Origin: Synaphobranchus kaupii
Lineage: Eukaryota; Chordata; Actinopteri; Anguilliformes; Synaphobranchidae
Direction: 5' to 3'
DNA length: 64,000 bases
NCBI GenBank assembly: GCA_029718625.1
Contig: CM056385.1
Coordinates: 27,726,960 to 27,790,959 of the forward strand
Shown here: piece by piece, positions 59,012 to 64,000 of the stretch
Numbering within the stretch: position 1 is the stretch's first letter
Layout of the letters: the number at the start of each line of letters is the position of its first letter
Program-made: the position numbers and the translations under genes
The notes under the pieces: generated by a model
Told to the model about the DNA's origin: nothing
Database searches by the model: none
The model's input: only the letters and a program-made list of their open reading frames with translations

Positions 59012-62000
59012 GTAATATACATAGAGCGTTTATTCGCATAACTATGGCAGAGATTCTGACTATGGTACAAGAGTGAGTCATATCCACAAAACTATATACT
59101 ATATATCAGTTAATATTCCTGATATTTAAGCAGTTGATTCCTATTCGATCGTATGTTGCTATCAGCTAATTTAATTTAGCAGCTTAGCAAGCAGTTCTGT
59201 AGGCTATCGTGCTGTGTGTGTTAACGTTAATAAACTTTCAGCGCAAAACTGTGTTGTCCATATGACTTTGAATGTATGGTTTGAATGTTTGAAGGCAAAG
59301 ATTGCAGTGAACAATGTTGGAAATTGAAATTGTGATTAGGCTACTTTTGAATAGGAGAGTGGGCTGTCCATTCTCCTTATTCATTTTTTATTCATGTTTA
59401 TTCAGTCAGGGGGAAGCATAGAAGGTGACAGATAGAGATGTTACAGTGCAGAAAGTGTATTGGTGAACACCTCCCAGATAGCAAGCGAACGTTGAATCGA
59501 CGTAGATTCAATGTGGAATTCCGACGTTGATTCAACATCAATTTGCTCATCGAGATCACGTTGTCAGAATACCGACAAATATTGAATAATCAAGGTTAAA
59601 TATTTACATGATATTTAAAAGTTTTAATGTTTGTTGCCATCACTGACTCACTCCATTAGCTTTCAACGTGATTTCGATGAGCAAATTGATGTTGAATCCA
59701 CGTCGATTCAACGTTCGCTTGCTATCTGGGTAATTAAAGGGAGAAAGTTGCGCACCTCTACTGGGGAACGGGGATGAGTGCAGACACCAACCATACAGCA
59801 TGGAGAGTGTATTCTTAATACCTGCACCTTGCAGACAGATATGCAGTGCGGCAGTGTAGTATAATGGTTAAGGAACTGGCCTTGTAACCGAAAGGTTGCA
59901 GGTTCGATTCCCCGGTTGGACACTGCCGTTGTACCCTTGAGCAAGGTACTTAACCTGAATCGCTTCAGTATATATCCAGCTGTCTGAATGGATAATATGT
60001 AAAAAAATAAAGAAAAATAAAAAATGTAAGTCACTCTGGATAAGAGCATCTGCTAAATGCCTATAATGTAATTAAGGGAGGTTGTAAATTAATGATGAAT
60101 GGTCTCCTCCGCATTCATTAAAGAGTGATTTTGAATTAAAAAAATATTATGTTCAAACTTTATTTGCATAGCCACCAGAGCGTGTGAGCGGAGTTGAGCG
60201 AAACACTAGTTTTGAATCAAATTATTTCAATAATCTGGACAGCTCATGCTATTTCTTCACCACAACAGGAAAAGATGATAGCCGATAGCCTAAACGAATG
60301 CGATTGTTACCAATATTCAACAAAGGGGTTAGTATCCACAAATTATGGAAAGTTTCTATTTTAGATTTATATAACAAGGAATGCAACAAAAATACTCAAA
60401 TGTGTGTGTAATGCACACGTTGCCTAAAGAAAAATTGTGATTGAAATTGTGATTACTATGCTATAGGAAATTTCATACATAGGTTAGTTTGTGCATTGTT
60501 AATTGGAAACGCGAACACAGAAAGGTTTGCTGTCGGTTACTGCATCCGAATGCAGCTCGTTTTCGTTCGTTTTCCAACCGTGTTGGGGGGGGGGGGGGGG
60601 GGATTCCCGAAAATCCCCCGTTTGGGGGAATTATTAAATAATTTTTTTCTGAAATCTGGCAGCCCTGAAAATGTATCCTTCAAAGTCCCCCATTAAATGA
60701 AACAAAAGTTTTCACAAAGTAGCTTACATATGTTATGCTGTTGGTTTATAATTTGCCTCCTTGTCTACTTTGTGTTCATTATGTTCATATGGTTAGCTAA
60801 CATGCATACACATTCTCATTAAATATTTCAGATTACCCACAGTGCAGTTTGTGTGTTATAAAATGAAGAGACATTTTATCAGCAGCCATACCACCATGCA
60901 ATCTGCTCCTGCTGAATGGCAAAAGCTAAGCAGGTGTGGGCTTGGTTAGTACTCAGATGGGAGACCTAAGTTGTGGCTGGAAGTGATGTTGGTGGGCCAG
61001 TAGAGGGCAATCCTCTCTTTAGTCAAATCTTCCCTTTGGTCAAATATGCCCCAATAGAGTGATCACCCTCAAACACATCAAGGCCACTGTGGCATAACGG
61101 TAGAGTCTTGGACTCTGGAAGGTGAGCTTGAGGGTTCAAACCTCATTCTTTATCTTTATTCCTCATATTTTTATGATCTCAGCTTCTTCACTCCACTTCA
61201 GAGCTCACAAAACAGCTAAGGATACTTTGGCACAACGGTATTGTCTTTGTCTGTGGACACAGCACTTCAGGGTTCAAACCTCACTCTTCACCTACATTTC
61301 TGTGGTCTCATTTTCTGTCCAAGATTGTGGCGAGAATTCAATTAAATTCAATAAACTTTAATTGTCCCCGTAGGGCAATTGAAATGGCAGCAAAAGCACA
61401 TAGGTACATAAAGGTATAAAAAACAACAGAAGGGACAGGCTTTTTGAATGTTCTTTCTCCTCTCTTTTTGCATCTTCATGAATTCACTGCAGGAAAACCC
61501 AACAAAGAAGTGCAAGTTACAGTGGCTCAAAGGAATGGTTCTGGTTTAGCAACGCCAAGGACGGGGGTTCAATCCCCATTCAGGTTTGCACAACTTTTGT
61601 CCATTGTACCATTGTACCATTGTGCCATTTAAGTTTGTAGAAAAACAAAACACAAATGCAAAGGACTCCGTGGCGTAGGAGGTTGGACCGCACTTCACGT
61701 GGGTCGATGTTGCCGGTTCGATTCCCCGAGTGCCACACCTGAGCAATGTTGGTGGTCCCCAATGGTGGGGGAGTGGTATGGATGCGGTGGTCCCCAAGGG
61801 TGGGGGAGTGGTATGGATGCGGTGGTCCCCAAGGGTGGGGGAGTTGTATGAATGGGGTATGAATGGGGTGTGAATGAAGGGGAAGTGGCGGTTGTGGCCC
61901 CCCCTGAAAGTTGGAAGCAAAACACAAGGGGTTATGCAACTTTTTTGGAACACAAACTTTTGGCTGTAAGGCGAAAAAGTTGAGAATTCGGCCAGGCCCC

Positions 62001-64000
62001 ACCCTCCATTAGTGCATTACTACAGACAGTATCACATACAACTATAATCAAATGAGTTTGTTTTAGTTAAAACAAATTGATTTGATTGCATAGAAGTATG
62101 TAAGACTGTAAGTAGTAATACACTAATCTACACCAAATGTGGTGCATAAAAACAAAAAGAAAGCAAAACTCATACTTACACAGCTCCTCCGTCTGGGGAC
62201 TTCCTGCTTCTCCTCCGCATGGTCAGCTCATCTGTTAGACGCCCACAGTGCTTCCCTGATGCATATGCCTTGGTGCTGGGTAGCGTACCTATGGATTGGA
62301 TTTCAGGACACGGTACTGGTACACACACTGGGCTGAATGACAAATGTCTTGGGACTTAGGTCGAGCATATGAGCAACACAGAGCTCTTAGGACGGCACAG
62401 ATTTCAGAGGTTTTGGGTCATGGATCCACCCAGGGCAGATTCCAGACGGTCTTAAGGCTTGTTGCAGCTGCTGGTCGCACTCTGAGGCCTTAAGACTTGT
62501 ATCTGCCGTAAATTCTCGAGACCTGTAACGGGCCTAGTTCTTGACATGGATTCTGATACTACAATTCACAAGTGTTGAGATATGAACCAGGCCAAAGTCG
62601 TGACAACGAGGCCCTGGGACCTGAGTATGAGACATAAAGTATACATACCACTGCACCTGGGACACCGGCACACTTCAGAAGGTACGCACTGGGTTTGCAC
62701 ACAGATAAACCGGGGCCACAATTGCTTGCGGGGCTGCAGAAAAGCTGGAGTGAAAAAGAGAGGTTGAAACATGTTTAAAATCACCAATATCTGTTAGAAT
62801 AAATTATGCGGGAAAACACATGAGAAGCTGTGACTTGGATTATTATTTCTTCATATATTTATAAATATGCACAGTGAAAATGGTGATGGTTAAATCCCCC
62901 CATGAAGTTTAATTAGAGTTTGAAGTTGGCCATCTCATGTCCTTGTATATAACAGTACTACCACATTTTGACCACAAGATGGTGCCATTTTAACAAATAG
63001 TTGAAATGGCACCATCTTGTGGTCAAAATGTGGTAGTACTATATGTGATATACATCTCATATCCTTGTATTTCACACAGTACTACCACATTTTGACCACA
63101 AGATGGTGCCATTTCAACTATCTCTTAAAATGGCACCATCTTGTGGTCAAAATGTGGTAGTACTGTGTGAAATACAAGGATATGAGATGGCCAACTTCAA
63201 ACTCTAATTAAACTTCATGGGGGGGTTTTAACGTCACCATTTTCACTGTGCATATTTATGAAAGGATGTGCAAACTTTCTATAGCCAGTATGTACTTACA
63301 TAGGACCACATGTACTTATAAATCTGAAATATTTTGACATCTGGAATAACACCTGATATGACAGAAAAATACAAAAATAAAACAGCCAAGGCAGAAAGCT
63401 AGCTATTGCTGCTGTTAACTAAAGTGGATCATCGTAAACTTGATTACTAACCTAGTTATATAAATCTGAGGGACAGTCATAAAAAGCAAACATATCTATC
63501 ATCATATTTAGTGAGCTAGACTGATAGTGGCTTATGAGAAAGAATGAATAAAGCATCTTGCTCCAGACAAGAAGTCCATGCAGTCGAGTCAAGGTAAATG
63601 TATTCATAGGTGTGGAAAAAACTCAACATCCATACCATTGTTACTGTAATTGTAAATTATGAGTGTTTAAATTGGAAGTTACGCAGTGTTGCATTTTACT
63701 AGTGAACTTACTCAAAATAATCCGATTTTTTTTTCTAGGTTTAAATAATTTGACAGATAACTAGCAACACGATACATGTATAATGGAGTATAATGTTACT
63801 TTGTAAATGGTAACCATATAAAAAGACTTTCGGTATATTTAGCAACGTGACAAGCCATACAACATTAGCTAACACATTAGCGGGGCGGGGGCGCGTCAAG
63901 TTGCATGCCTGCTTAAACGATCTTGCCAACATTAGCTGGCTTGTTTATTCAATGGTCCCTGTCTAGCTAGTGTTCTCTACAAAGCCAGCTAACTAGTTCA
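59012..64000. repeat. 5.5-kb macrosatellite, copy 5 (cut by window end)
   Basis: The first 4,989 bp of a further unit. Module positions: possible first exon 59044, TIR element 59473-59730, SINE 59845-60073, poly-G 60585-60602, 5S-like 60882-61010, tRNA-like cluster 61082-61737, three-unit VNTR about 61749-61855, palindrome 62861-63259. It carries a small AATTT duplication at about 59170 relative to the others. The array probably continues beyond the window. Confidence 0.95.
62861..63259. repeat. 399-bp compound palindrome, copy 5
   Basis: Same structure as in copies 1-3. Confidence 0.92.

Overview
This window looks like a repeat-dominated stretch of a ray-finned (teleost) fish nuclear genome. 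The evidence is eukaryotic: split alpha-actinin exons with GT/AG splice sites, a Ty3/gypsy gag relic, CR1/L2-type and other LINE fragments, tRNA- and 5S-rRNA-derived SINE pieces with the fish-typical 3' tail 'GGATAAAAGCGTCTGCTAAAT', and several short inverted-repeat DNA elements. I cannot name the species. There is no bacterial operon, CRISPR array or intact protein-coding gene that I can support.

Region 1 (1-11,245) is a patchwork of old elements. In order it holds a LINE endonuclease remnant (minus strand), a 1.7-kb 28/30-bp minisatellite, a gag relic of a Ty3/gypsy element (minus strand) cut just past its zinc knuckle, the 3' end of a second LINE ORF (plus strand), and three consecutive exons of an alpha-actinin gene that carry frame-breaking small deletions. 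These are followed by a TA-flanked 490-bp DNA element nested inside another repeat, a 39-bp minisatellite, a tRNA-like fragment, a strong GC-rich hairpin, and a 1.66-kb element with 27-bp terminal inverted repeats whose right end touches the next region.

Region 2 (11,246-36,794) is a 25.5-kb satellite array. Its basic unit is about 84 bp (82- and 90-bp variants) and is interleaved with two kinds of longer AT-rich spacer. The array has nested higher-order duplications (about 1.6 kb and 2.8 kb) that look nearly identical, so the latest rounds of unequal exchange or duplication are recent. One 5'-truncated L2-type LINE (12,998-14,180) sits in the array with a target-site duplication. Each basic unit carries a CTCF-like core (CCACAGGGGGGCGC), all in one orientation. 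Because 84 and 90 are multiples of three, the array produces many long open frames that are not genes.

Region 3 (36,795-64,000) is a second, unrelated macrosatellite: five tandem copies of a roughly 5.54-kb unit (the first strongly diverged, the last cut by the window end). Each unit is itself a mosaic of a promoter-like segment with a possible short first coding exon, a 258-bp inverted-repeat element, a tRNA-derived SINE, a poly-G tract, a 5S-rRNA-derived segment, four tRNA-like segments in a row, a small VNTR, and a 399-bp compound palindrome. One copy contains a cluster of single-base insertions that looks like a consensus error. The two satellites meet directly at 36,795.

The most interesting points are the CTCF-like motif array beside a palindrome-rich macrosatellite, the damaged alpha-actinin exons, the reiterated promoter/first-exon-like block, and the tRNA/5S composite inside the 5.5-kb unit. 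I found no evidence of a new protein-coding system.
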